Origin: JASHUC01 sp963849095
Lineage (GTDB): Bacteria > Pseudomonadota > Gammaproteobacteria > Steroidobacterales > Steroidobacteraceae
Length of the DNA: 64,000 bases
Direction of reading: 5' to 3'
Assembly (NCBI GenBank): GCA_963849095.1
Contig: CAWKGA010000009.1
Span: 248,001 to 312,000 of the forward strand
Positions 34,657-43,580 of this stretch are shown here, in pieces (positions within the stretch are counted from its first letter, which is position 1; each line of letters starts with the position of its first letter). The notes beneath the pieces were generated by a model. The model did not search any database. It saw only the letters and a list, made by a program, of their open reading frames with translations, and was not told the DNA's origin. Made by a program: the position numbers and the translations under genes.

Positions 34657-36765
34657 ATGTGCAAGATGGGCGTGACGCTGCTGCGGTTTGCGTGGCTTGC
34701 GACGGCCGCGTGGGGCGCGTGGGGCGCCTCGGCCGCGCATGCCGACGAGGGCATGTGGACGTTCCAGAATTTTCCGGCCGCGCTCGTTGAGCAGAGATAT
34801 GGCGTGCGCATCACGCCCGCATGGCTCCAGAAGGTGCGCCTCGCGACGGTGCGCCTCTCCGATTGCACGGCCTCCTTCGTCTCGCCGGATGGGCTCCTGC
34901 TCACGAACCAGCACTGCGTCGAGGACTGTCTCGCGGAGCACTCATCCGAGAGCCAGAGTCTCGTCGACGGCGGCTACGTGGCCGGCGACCGCTCGCCGGA
35001 GCTGCGGTGCGCCGGACAGGTCGCCGACGTTCTGGTCGCGACGGAGGATGTCACCGCGAAGGTGATCGCGGCGACGCATGGGCTCGGCGACCGCGCCGCG
35101 AACGACATGCGCAGAAGGACGCTTGCGCGGCTCGAGCAGGCCTGCGAGCAGGCGAGCCGCACGGGATCGGGAGCCGAGCCGCTGCAATGCGAGTCCGTCA
35201 ACCTCTACGAGGGTGGACAGTATCTCCTCTACGAGTACAGGCACTACGACGACGTGCGGCTCGTGTTTGCTCCGGAAGCGGACGTCGCCGCGTTCGGAGG
35301 CGATCCCGATAACTTCGAGTTTCCGCGCTGGTGCCTCGACATGTCCGTGCTGCGGGTGTACCAGCATGGGAGGCCGGCGCACACACCCCAGTATCTCAAG
35401 ATCGACTTCGTCGGACCCCGGGACGGACAGCCGGTGTTCGTCTCCGGCAATCCGGGATCGACCGAGCGGATGCTCACAGTCTCGCAGCTCGTCACTCAGA
35501 GAGACGTTGAGCTGCTGCCGTATCTGCTGCGGGGGGCGGAGCTGCGAGGCCGCTACATCCAGTTCGGGCTCCAGAGCGCGGCCGACGGGCGCCTGGTCGA
35601 GGAGCCCCTCTCCTTCCTCGAGAACGACCTGAAGGAGAGCCGCGAGGAGCTTCAGGCGCTGTTCGACGACGCGCAGCTCGCGCGCAAGAGCCGCGAGGAA
35701 GCCGAGCTCGAGAAGCGCGTTGCCGCAGACCCTGAGCTCGCGCGCGCGACCGGCGATCCCTGGGCCGAGATCACGCAGGCCGAGCGTGTCGCACGCGACA
35801 TCGCCCTGCCGTACACCTTCATCGGCGAGGGAGCCGGCTTCAATAGCCAATTGTTTCGCTACGCGCGGCTCCTGGTGCGCGCGGCAACCGAGCGCGTGAA
35901 GCCAAGTGCATCGAGGCTGCCGGGATACACGGACGCGGCGTTGCCCGCGCTCGAGCGGCAGGTGACCGCCGACGTGCCGGTCCATCGTGAGCTCGAGACG
36001 ATCACCCTGTCGCTCGGCCTCACCCGCATGCGAGACCGGCTGGGGCCGGACGACCCGCTCGTCCGCCAGGTGCTAGGGGAGGACTCGCCGGAGGCGCTCG
36101 CCGCGCGGCTGGTTGCGGAATCGAAGCTCGCGGACCCGGCCATGCGCAAGGCGCTCTGGGACGGTGGCGAGGCAGCGATCGCCGCCTCGGAGGACCCGAT
36201 GATCGAGCTCGCGCGCCTCGTCGACCCGGAAGCCCGCGCGCTGCGCCAGCGCTACCAGGACGAAGTGCAAGCGCCCGTGCGCGCCGCGTTGCAGAGGATC
36301 GCGCAGGCGCGGTTCGCCGTGCTCGGCACGAGCGTCTACCCGGACGCCGACTTCACGCTGCGGCTCACCTTCGGCACGGTGCGCGGCTGGAGCGAGCGCG
36401 GCAAGGAGGTCGAGCCCTTCACCCGCCTCGCGCGCATGTTCGAGCGCGCGACGGGATCGGAGCCCTTCCGCGTCCCCCCGAGCTGGGTGGCCGCGAAGGA
36501 CCGGCTGGATTTGAGCACGCCGTTCAACTTCTGCACGGACAACGACATCGTCGGCGGCAACTCCGGGAGCCCGGTGATCGACGCGCAAGGCGATATCGTC
36601 GGCCTCATCTTCGACGGCAACATCGAGTCCATCGCAGGCACGTACTGGTTCGACGAGCAAGACAACCGCGCGGTCGCCCTGGACACGGCGGTCGTCCTGG
36701 AAGCGCTCCGCAAGGTGTATCACGCAGACGCGCTGCTCGCGGAGCTCGGTGCGCCCGCCGGTTGA
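34657..36765 (+). CDS. S46 family dipeptidyl-peptidase, secreted
   Basis: 702 aa, the usual length of DPP7/DPP11 enzymes. Signal peptide (about 1-29, ending ASAAHA). Chymotrypsin-like core with His86 (LLTNQHCVEDC), a helical insertion (about 290-500) and nucleophile Ser636 in GGNSGSPVIDAQG; NWE-like substrate N-terminus contacts appear as FDGNIES. Periplasmic removal of dipeptides from peptide N-termini, supplying amino acids. P1 preference (hydrophobic versus acidic) cannot be decided by eye. A monocistronic plus-strand gene. Confidence 0.93.
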   Translation: MCKMGVTLLRFAWLATAAWGAWGASAAHADEGMWTFQNFPAALVEQRYGVRITPAWLQKVRLATVRLSDCTASFVSPDGLLLTNQHCVEDCLAEHSSESQSLVDGGYVAGDRSPELRCAGQVADVLVATEDVTAKVIAATHGLGDRAANDMRRRTLARLEQACEQASRTGSGAEPLQCESVNLYEGGQYLLYEYRHYDDVRLVFAPEADVAAFGGDPDNFEFPRWCLDMSVLRVYQHGRPAHTPQYLKIDFVGPRDGQPVFVSGNPGSTERMLTVSQLVTQRDVELLPYLLRGAELRGRYIQFGLQSAADGRLVEEPLSFLENDLKESREELQALFDDAQLARKSREEAELEKRVAADPELARATGDPWAEITQAERVARDIALPYTFIGEGAGFNSQLFRYARLLVRAATERVKPSASRLPGYTDAALPALERQVTADVPVHRELETITLSLGLTRMRDRLGPDDPLVRQVLGEDSPEALAARLVAESKLADPAMRKALWDGGEAAIAASEDPMIELARLVDPEARALRQRYQDEVQAPVRAALQRIAQARFAVLGTSVYPDADFTLRLTFGTVRGWSERGKEVEPFTRLARMFERATGSEPFRVPPSWVAAKDRLDLSTPFNFCTDNDIVGGNSGSPVIDAQGDIVGLIFDGNIESIAGTYWFDEQDNRAVALDTAVVLEALRKVYHADALLAELGAPAG

Positions 36766-36805
36766 CGCGCGCGACGGCGGTCGCGCTCGTCCTGCGGCCG
36801 ACGGC

Positions 36806-39013
36806 TCACCTCTTCCGGCGCGGCCTCGAGGACACGCGCCGCGCGGCGCGCACGCTCCTCTTTGAGCGAGGACGGCGCGAGGTCGGCTTCTTTGCAGCCG
36901 CAGGGCGAGCAGAGCGTGCCGGACGTCCGCGCGGGGCGGTGCTCCGTCCGGCCTTGCGCTTTGCGCTACCGGCGGATTTTCCGCGGTGCGCTTTGCGGCC
37001 CGCCGATCTTGCAGCCGGACGCCGCTTCGGCCGACTCGGCACCGACTTCGTCTCGACACCGCGGAGCTGATCGAGAATCGCCGGGTTCTCGAGCGTCGAG
37101 ATGTCCTCGGAGACTTCCTCGCCGCGCGCGACGGCCCGCAGGAGCCGGCGCATGATCTTCCCCGAGCGCGTCTTCGGCAGCGTTTCCGTGAAGCGGATCT
37201 CGTCGGGCTTCGCGATGGCCCCCAGCTGCTCGCCGACCCAGGCGCGGAGCTGCTCCACGAGCGCCGCCGTTTCCGCGCCGGAGGGCTTCGATCCGCGACA
37301 GACGACATAGGCGAGCACGGCTTCGCCCTTGATCTCATGAGGCTTGCCGACCACGGCCGCCTCGGCGACTCGCGGGTGCGCGACGAGCGCCGACTCGATC
37401 TCCATGGTGCCGAGCCGATGGCCCGCGACGTTCAGCACGTCGTCGATGCGGCCCATGATCCAGAAATAGCCGTCCCCGTCCCGGTGCGCACCGTCGCCGG
37501 CGACGTAGAAGCGGCCCTGGAACTTCTCCCAGTAGGTCTGAACGTACCGCTCGTTGTCTCCCCAGATCGTGCGCAGCATCGCGGGCCAGGGTTTGCGGAT
37601 CACGAGGTAGCCCCCCGCGTCCGGCCGCGTGACGCGCTCGCCGCGCTCGTCCACGATATCCGCTTCGATGCCGGGCAGCGCCTGCGTGCAGGATCCCGGC
37701 TTCGTCGCAGTGACGCCGGGGACCGGTGCGATCAGGATCGCGCCCGTCTCCGTCTGCCACCAGGTGTCAACGATCGGGCACCGGCCGCCGCCGACCACCT
37801 CGCGATACCACATCCAGGCCTCGGGGTTGATCGGCTCCCCGACGCTTCCGAGCAACCGCAGGCGCGAGAGGTCGTGGCGCCGCGGCAGCTCGTCCCCGAG
37901 TTTCATCAGGGCCCGGATCGCCGTCGGCGCCGTGTAGAAGACCGTCACACGGTGCGTCTCGCAGATCTTCCAGAAGCGCCCGCCGTCGGGCCACGTTGGC
38001 GCACCTTCGTACAGCAAGACGGCCGCGCCGAGAGAGAGCGGCCCGTAGGCGACATACGTGTGTCCCGTCACCCAGCCTACGTCGGCGGTGCACCAGAAGA
38101 CGTCACCCGCGCGGAGGTCGAGCACCCATTTGCAGGTCGTCTTGGCACCGAGCAAGTAGCCGGCGCTCGAGTGCTGGATGCCCTTCGGCTTTCCCGTCGA
38201 GCCTGATGTGTAGAGCAGGAACAGCGGGTGCTCGGCATCGACCCACTCCGGCTCGCAGATCGGCGTGTGGCCCTCGATGAAATCGCGCCACCACACGTCT
38301 CGAGAGGGGTCCATGGGAACCGGCATCCCGGTGCGCCGGTACACGACGACCTTCTCGATGGTGGGACACCCGCCCGCCAGCGCCTTGTCGGCGGCGGCCT
38401 TCAGCTCGACGACGCGCCCGTTGCGCCAGCCGCCGTCCGCCGTCACGAGAACGCGGGCGCCGGCATCCTCGATCCGCTCCTTGAGCGAGAGCGCCGAGAA
38501 GCCGCCGAAGACGACCGAATGAACGGCGCCGATGCGCGCACAGGCATGCATCGCGACGAGCGCCTCCGGCACGAGAGGCATGTAGATGACCACCCGATCG
38601 CCGCGGCGCACGCCCTGTGCCCTCAGCGCATTGGCGAACCGGCAAACCTCCGCGTGCAGCTCCTGAAAGCTCAACCGCCGCGTATCGCCGGGCTCCCCCT
38701 CGAAGATGACCGCCGTCTCGTGCCCACGCTCGCGGAGATGCGCATCGAGGCAATTGACCGAGACGTTGAGCTGCCCATCGCCGAACCAGGCGAAGTTGGG
38801 CGCCCGCGAAGCATCGAGCGTCACGGTGAAGGGTGCGTGCCACTTAAGCTCCTCTCGCGCGAGATCCGCCCAGAACGCCTCCGGGTCCGCCGACGCTCTG
38901 CGCCTCATCTCCTCGAGATCGCGCGGCTTCACGCGCGCCTTCGCCGCGAAGGCAGGTGCCGGCGCAAAGACGCGCTCCTCGAGCAGGACGGACTTCAGGT
39001 CCCGGCGATTCAA
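36806..39013 (-). CDS. acs: Acetyl-CoA synthetase with a C-terminal basic tail
   Basis: 735 aa; the enzyme proper ends near residue 657 (E. coli 652). AMP-forming ligation of acetate to CoA. Core motifs: YTSGSTGKPKGIQHSS (P-loop), DTWWQTETGAI, YVAGDGAHRDGDGYFWIMGR and TRSGKIMRR with the regulatory, acetylatable Lys. Residues 658-735 form an extra tail, about 41 percent Lys/Arg (32 of 78), rich in Ala, Ser and Pro, with no acidic residue. The tail is in frame and ends at its own stop. The HNH gene lies 6 bp upstream, so they may be cotranscribed. Confidence 0.95.
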   Translation of the reverse strand: MNRRDLKSVLLEERVFAPAPAFAAKARVKPRDLEEMRRRASADPEAFWADLAREELKWHAPFTVTLDASRAPNFAWFGDGQLNVSVNCLDAHLRERGHETAVIFEGEPGDTRRLSFQELHAEVCRFANALRAQGVRRGDRVVIYMPLVPEALVAMHACARIGAVHSVVFGGFSALSLKERIEDAGARVLVTADGGWRNGRVVELKAAADKALAGGCPTIEKVVVYRRTGMPVPMDPSRDVWWRDFIEGHTPICEPEWVDAEHPLFLLYTSGSTGKPKGIQHSSAGYLLGAKTTCKWVLDLRAGDVFWCTADVGWVTGHTYVAYGPLSLGAAVLLYEGAPTWPDGGRFWKICETHRVTVFYTAPTAIRALMKLGDELPRRHDLSRLRLLGSVGEPINPEAWMWYREVVGGGRCPIVDTWWQTETGAILIAPVPGVTATKPGSCTQALPGIEADIVDERGERVTRPDAGGYLVIRKPWPAMLRTIWGDNERYVQTYWEKFQGRFYVAGDGAHRDGDGYFWIMGRIDDVLNVAGHRLGTMEIESALVAHPRVAEAAVVGKPHEIKGEAVLAYVVCRGSKPSGAETAALVEQLRAWVGEQLGAIAKPDEIRFTETLPKTRSGKIMRRLLRAVARGEEVSEDISTLENPAILDQLRGVETKSVPSRPKRRPAARSAGRKAHRGKSAGSAKRKAGRSTAPRGRPARSARPAAAKKPTSRRPRSKRSVRAARRVSSRPRRKR

Positions 39014-39019
39014 GGCGGC

Positions 39020-39694
39020 TCAGGCAAGCCAGCGCTGGATGCGGTCGTGCAGCGGGCTCGACCGCGGAAAATGCGCGAGCAGATACTCCATCTGGTCCGC
39101 GAGCACGCGGCGCCCCTTGAGGAAGATGTACTCCGCATAAGTGGGCGTGAAGGGCACGGCGATCAGCTGCATCTTCGCCTGCTCGGGCGTGCGCGAGGCC
39201 TTCTGGTTGTTACAGCGCCGGCACGCCGTGACGACGTTCGTCCACGTGTCGATGCCGCCTTGGCTGAAGGGACGGATGTGGTCGCGCGACAGCTCGCGGG
39301 TGGGGAACCGCATGGCGCAGTACATGCAGAGGTACGCGTCCCGCCGGAACAGGGTCTGATTGTTGAGCGGCGGGACATAATCATGGCGGGTATTGCCGGG
39401 GTTGCCGGTATGGCCGACGGTCGCCACGATCGAGTTGACCTCGAGGATCGTGCGGCGCCCGCTGCGCGCGTTGACGCCGCCGTAGAGCGAGTACAGCAGC
39501 GACCCGCACGTGTACGCGACCTGCTCCTGATGGTACAGGCGGGCGGCCTCGCGGTAGTCGATCCACTCGAGCGGCATTCCGGCGATGTCCGTACGCAGGA
39601 CGAGCTGGGAGAGCCCGCGCGCCGCGGGAGCGGTGACCACGCGCAGGTCGGAGGAATAGCCGTCGTCGGCTCTGTCAAGATCTATGCCCAACAT
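39020..39694 (-). CDS. HNH endonuclease
   Basis: 224 aa from the ATG at 39694 (MLGIDLDRADDG); a TTG at 39733 would add 13 residues. The C-terminal half has the zinc-braced HNH core: CMYC, LSRDHIRPFSQGG with catalytic His and NVVTACRRCNNQK with the second zinc pair. The N-terminal ~110 residues (YREAARLYHQEQVAYTCGS) are a family-specific extension. It resembles the stand-alone chromosomal HNH proteins of proteobacteria rather than an intron or inteins. The target and biological role are unknown. Confidence 0.88.
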   Translation of the reverse strand: MLGIDLDRADDGYSSDLRVVTAPAARGLSQLVLRTDIAGMPLEWIDYREAARLYHQEQVAYTCGSLLYSLYGGVNARSGRRTILEVNSIVATVGHTGNPGNTRHDYVPPLNNQTLFRRDAYLCMYCAMRFPTRELSRDHIRPFSQGGIDTWTNVVTACRRCNNQKASRTPEQAKMQLIAVPFTPTYAEYIFLKGRRVLADQMEYLLAHFPRSSPLHDRIQRWLA

Positions 39695-39826
39695 CGGTGC
39701 TGTAAGATACGGCAGCTTTGTGCAAGAATTCAACGTTACAACATCTTCATTTCACAAGGGTTTCCAAAATTGCGTCGCCGGCCGGCCACGGCGGGACGCC
39801 ATCGCCGAGACCCGAGGCGCCTATTG

Positions 39827-40951
39827 ATGCCAGCAACGATCGGCGCGCTTTGCGAGAGCGCACCCCAAGAGACCCGCGTCAGTCTGGTTCCCGAGGTGGT
39901 CGTGAAGCTCACCCGGGCCGGGGCGCGCGTTCTGATGGAGCGCGGCGCCGGCGAGCGCTCGAACTTTCCGGACAGGCTCTACCAGGGCGTCGATTGGGCG
40001 GATTCGCCCACCCAGGTGCTCGAGCAGGCGGACGTGCTGCTCACGGTCCAGCCGCCGACCCTCGAGCAGATCGGCCTTCTCAGGCCCTCCGCGGTGGTCG
40101 TGGGCTACATGCAGCCTTACGCGCGGGCCGCGGAGATCAAGGCGCTGCGCGACCGGCGCATCACGAGCTTCGCCATCGAGCTCATCCCGCGCATCTCGCG
40201 CGCCCAGGCGATGGATGCCCTGTCCTCGCAGGCCGCCATCTCCGGCTACAAGGCCGTGCTCATCGCGGCGAATAGCCTGCCGAAGTTCCTGCCGATGCTC
40301 ACCACGGCCGCCGGAACGATACGCCCCGCGCAGGTGCTCGTCATCGGGGCCGGCGTCGCGGGACTGCAGGCCATCGCGACCGCCCGGCGGCTCGGGGCGG
40401 TGGTCGAAGCGTACGACGTGCGCAGCGCGACGCGGGAGCAGGTGAAGTCGCTCGGCGCGAAGTTCGTCGAGACCGGCGTGAGCGCCGAGGGCGAGGGCGG
40501 CTACGCACGGGACCTCACCGAGGAGGAGCGCAGCAAGCAGCAGGAGGCGCTCGACTCGCGCATCGCGGCCGCCGATGCGGTCATCACCACGGCCTCGGTG
40601 CCGGGGCGGCCCGCGCCGAGGATCGTGAGCCGCGCGGCGGTCGAGCGCATGCGGCCGGGATCGGTCATCGTCGACATCGCGGCCGAGCAAGGCGGCAACT
40701 GCGAGCTGACTCGCGCCGGGGAGACCGTGGAGCATCGGGGCGTCAAGATCGTCGGGCCGGTGAACCTGCCGGGCCAGCTCGCGTACAACGCGAGCGAGAT
40801 GTACGCGCGCAATCTGCTCAACTTCCTGCAGCCGGCGCTCGCGCACGGCGAGCTCGTGATCGACTGGAACGACGAGGTGTTCGCGCAAGCCTGCCTGACC
40901 CGCGACGGCGCGATCCGGCATGATTTGACCCGCAAACAGATCGAAGGCTGA
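39827..40951 (+). CDS. pntAA: NAD(P) transhydrogenase alpha subunit, part 1 (NAD-binding)
   Basis: 374 aa from the ATG at 39827. Domain I of proton-translocating transhydrogenase: N-terminal alanine-dehydrogenase-like ETRVSLVPEVVVKL, Rossmann motif VLVIGAGVAGLQAIATARRLGA, the mobile loop with YARDLTEEE, and GSVIVDIAAEQGGNCELT. It binds NADH and passes hydride to NADP+. It is followed by pntAB and pntB; the three-gene split form is common in proteobacteria such as Rhodospirillum. The 130-bp upstream gap to the divergent HNH gene is relatively A/T-rich and should hold the promoter. Confidence 0.96.
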   Translation: MPATIGALCESAPQETRVSLVPEVVVKLTRAGARVLMERGAGERSNFPDRLYQGVDWADSPTQVLEQADVLLTVQPPTLEQIGLLRPSAVVVGYMQPYARAAEIKALRDRRITSFAIELIPRISRAQAMDALSSQAAISGYKAVLIAANSLPKFLPMLTTAAGTIRPAQVLVIGAGVAGLQAIATARRLGAVVEAYDVRSATREQVKSLGAKFVETGVSAEGEGGYARDLTEEERSKQQEALDSRIAAADAVITTASVPGRPAPRIVSRAAVERMRPGSVIVDIAAEQGGNCELTRAGETVEHRGVKIVGPVNLPGQLAYNASEMYARNLLNFLQPALAHGELVIDWNDEVFAQACLTRDGAIRHDLTRKQIEG

Positions 40952-40961
40952 GGGGATACTC

Positions 40962-41261
40962 ATGACGGGAATGTTCTGGCTGTACATCTTCATGCTCGCG
41001 GCCTTCACGGGCTACGAGGTCATCTCGCGCGTGCCAGTGATCCTGCACACGCCCCTCATGTCGGGTTCCAACTTTGTGCACGGGATCGTGCTGGTCGGCG
41101 CGATGGCCGCGCTCGGCGCCGCGCAGACGCCGCTCGAGAAGACCATCGGCTTCGTCGGGGTGCTGCTCGCGGCCGGCAACGCGGTCGGGGGTTACGTGGT
41201 GACGGAGCGCATGCTGGAGATGTTCAAGTCGAGCCGCCGCCCGGGCAAGGAGCCCCGCTAG
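40962..41261 (+). CDS. pntAB: NAD(P) transhydrogenase alpha subunit, part 2 (membrane)
   Basis: 99 aa with three to four transmembrane helices (FWLYIFMLAAFTGYEVI; SNFVHGIVLVGAMAALG; TIGFVGVLLAAGNAVGGYVV). It forms part of the proton channel with PntB. It starts 10 bp after pntAA and is followed directly, with no gap, by pntB. Confidence 0.95.
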   Translation: MTGMFWLYIFMLAAFTGYEVISRVPVILHTPLMSGSNFVHGIVLVGAMAALGAAQTPLEKTIGFVGVLLAAGNAVGGYVVTERMLEMFKSSRRPGKEPR

Positions 41262-42656
41262 ATGAGCGGCCTCCCGAGCAGCACCGCGTCCGGGATCATC
41301 CAGGCGAGCTACTTCGTCACCGCCTTCCTGTTCATCGTCGGCCTGAAGCGCATGAGCTCGCCCGTGACGGCACGCAGCGGCATCCTGTGGGCCGGCGCCG
41401 GGATGCTACTCGCGATCCTGGTGACATTCCTGTCCCCCGGGATGACGAACTACCCGCTCATCCTCGTCGCGATCGCCATCGGCGCGATCATCGCCTGGGT
41501 GAGCGGCAAGCGCGTCGCCATGACCGACATGCCGCAGATGATCGCCCTCTTCAACGGCATGGGCGGCGGCGCGGCGGCGGCGATCGCGGCCGTGGAGCTG
41601 TACCGCGGCGAGTCTCATGGGTATGCGGTCACGGCGCTCGCCGTGCTCGGCGGCATGATCGGCGCCGTCTCGTTCAGCGGGAGCCTCATCGCGTTCGCGA
41701 AGCTCCAGGGACTGCTCAAGGGCTCCCTGCGCTTCCCGGGCCAGCAGGTGCTCAATCTCCTGATCCTCGCCGCCGCTGTCGCGATCGGAGCGGCTGTCGT
41801 ACTGGGCATCGATACGGCGGCTTCCGCCATCACGGCCCTGTTCGTCCTCGCGCTCGCGCTCGGCGTGACGATGACGCTGCCGATCGGCGGCGCGGATATG
41901 CCGGTCGTCATCTCGCTCTACAATGCCCTCACGGGCCTCGCGGTCGGCTTCGAGGGCTTCGCCCTCGTGAACCCGCTCATGATCATCGCGGGCATGGTCG
42001 TGGGCGCCGCCGGCACGCTGCTCACGCAGCTCATGGCCAAGGCGATGAACCGCTCGCTCGGGAATGTGCTCTTCTCCGGGTTCGGCGATACCGGCGGCCC
42101 GGCGACGGGAGAGGTGTCGGGATCCTTAAGGGCGATCGAGGCGGCGGATGCGGGCGTGATGCTCGCGTTCGGGCAGAAGGTCATCGTCGTTCCGGGATAC
42201 GGCATGGCCGTCGCCCAGGCGCAGCACAAGATCTGGGAGCTGTGCCAGCTGCTCATCGACCGCGGCGTCACCGTCAAGTTCGCGATCCACCCCGTGGCCG
42301 GGCGGATGCCCGGACACATGAACGTCCTGCTTGCGGAGGCCGGCGTGCCGTACGATCTGATCGCGGACCTCGACGAGATCAACGCGGAGTTCGACACGGC
42401 CGACGTCGCGCTGATCATCGGCGCGAACGACGTGGTCAATCCGGTCGCGCGCACCGACAAGTCGAGCCCCATCTACGGCATGCCGATCCTCAATGCCGAC
42501 AAGGCGAAGAACGTGATCGTCATCAAGCGCGGCAAGGGGGCGGGATTCTCGGGGATCGAGAACGCGCTGTTCTACCTCGACAATACGCGGATGCTCTACG
42601 GCGATGCGCAGAAGGCGGCGGCGGAGCTCATTCAGGCGGTGAAAGCGGTGGGATAG
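41262..42656 (+). CDS. pntB: NAD(P) transhydrogenase beta subunit
   Basis: 464 aa. About nine membrane helices (1-260) with DMPQMIALFNGMGGGAAA, then the NADP-binding domain III with VPGYGMAVAQAQH, HPVAGRMPGHMNVLLAEAGVPYD, ANDVVNPVAR and VIVIKRGKGAGFSGIEN. It couples the proton gradient to NADPH formation. The start codon follows the pntAB stop immediately. Confidence 0.97.
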   Translation: MSGLPSSTASGIIQASYFVTAFLFIVGLKRMSSPVTARSGILWAGAGMLLAILVTFLSPGMTNYPLILVAIAIGAIIAWVSGKRVAMTDMPQMIALFNGMGGGAAAAIAAVELYRGESHGYAVTALAVLGGMIGAVSFSGSLIAFAKLQGLLKGSLRFPGQQVLNLLILAAAVAIGAAVVLGIDTAASAITALFVLALALGVTMTLPIGGADMPVVISLYNALTGLAVGFEGFALVNPLMIIAGMVVGAAGTLLTQLMAKAMNRSLGNVLFSGFGDTGGPATGEVSGSLRAIEAADAGVMLAFGQKVIVVPGYGMAVAQAQHKIWELCQLLIDRGVTVKFAIHPVAGRMPGHMNVLLAEAGVPYDLIADLDEINAEFDTADVALIIGANDVVNPVARTDKSSPIYGMPILNADKAKNVIVIKRGKGAGFSGIENALFYLDNTRMLYGDAQKAAAELIQAVKAVG

Positions 42657-42657
42657 G

Positions 42658-43569
42658 ATGGTGATCGACCGGTCTCTCGATACATCGGTTGTTCGCGGCC
42701 CGGCGTTGCGCTCCCTGGCCCTGCGATGCTTTCTCGCCATCGCGGCGGTGCTCGCCGCGACCGCCTTGCGGTGGGGACTCGTCAAGGCATTCGGCCCCGT
42801 GCCGCCTTTCGTTCTGTTTTATCCGGCGGTGTTGCTCGTGGCGATCCTCGCCGGCGGCGGGCCGGGAATCCTTGCCGTCGTGCTGTGCACGGTGCTCGCC
42901 GCTGACCGGTGGGCTACGCCCGTCCGAGGCGAAGCACTGCCGCCCTCCGCGCATTGGATCGCAGCGGGCATCTTCGTCGCGATGAGCTTGATCCTCTGCG
43001 CGGTGGCCGAGCAGCTGCGGCGCGCACGGCGGGCCGAGGCCGCTCTGCGGCGTGATATGGCGCTCGTCAGCGTTTCCGCCGAGCCTCACGGGGCCGAGAA
43101 GGAGGCCGAGCGCCGGTTCGATGAGGTTCACGCGGAGAAGGAGCGGCTGTCGCTCATGCTGAGCAGCATCGACGACGAGGTCTATTTCACGGATACAGAG
43201 GGACGATACGTCTTCGCCAATGCCGCCGCGCTCAGGGAGTTCGGCCACCAGTCGGTGGAGGGGATCGAGGTCAAGAAGGTCATCTCGCACATGATCGTGC
43301 TGCGCGCGGACGGCACGCCGCGCCCGATGGAGGAGGCCCCGCCTCTGCGAGCGCTCAAGGGCGAGGTCATCCGGGACGAGGAGCAGATCGTGCGCACCCC
43401 GCGCGCCGGCGAGCTGCGGCATCGTGAGGTGAGCTCGACGCCGGTCCGCGACACGAGCGGCAAGATCATCGGGTCCATCTCGGTCGTGCGCGACATCACC
43501 GAGCGCAAGCGCTTCGAGGCGGCGCTGCGCGAGGCCGAGGGCCGCAAGACGGACCCGCCGCGCGCGTAG
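42658..43569 (+). CDS. Membrane PAS sensor protein without an output domain
   Basis: 303 aa. The N-terminus is a DUF4118-like membrane module with four hydrophobic helices (AIAAVLAATALRWGLV; VLFYPAVLLVAILAGG; ILAVVLCTVLAADR; WIAAGIFVAMSLILCAVAE), a short coiled coil and one PAS domain (about 155-285, ending in the S-helix entry VVRDITERKRFEAALREAE). This is exactly where a HisKA domain normally begins, but the protein stops after 11 more residues and the next gene is unrelated. Either a truncated histidine kinase or a stand-alone sensor. It starts 2 nt after pntB. Confidence 0.85.
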   Translation: MVIDRSLDTSVVRGPALRSLALRCFLAIAAVLAATALRWGLVKAFGPVPPFVLFYPAVLLVAILAGGGPGILAVVLCTVLAADRWATPVRGEALPPSAHWIAAGIFVAMSLILCAVAEQLRRARRAEAALRRDMALVSVSAEPHGAEKEAERRFDEVHAEKERLSLMLSSIDDEVYFTDTEGRYVFANAAALREFGHQSVEGIEVKKVISHMIVLRADGTPRPMEEAPPLRALKGEVIRDEEQIVRTPRAGELRHREVSSTPVRDTSGKIIGSISVVRDITERKRFEAALREAEGRKTDPPRA

Positions 43570-43580
43570 CCGGAGCGTCC

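Noticed and set aside
39020..39694. HNH gene as the nuclease of a mobile intron or defence system
   Set aside because: No intron ends, reverse transcriptase, methylase or toxin-antitoxin neighbour; it sits in a housekeeping context and has a family-specific N-terminus.
38228..39826. Extended N-terminus for pntAA reaching back through the acs and HNH genes
   Set aside because: The upstream part is antisense to acs and HNH; PntAA homology starts at the ATG at 39827.
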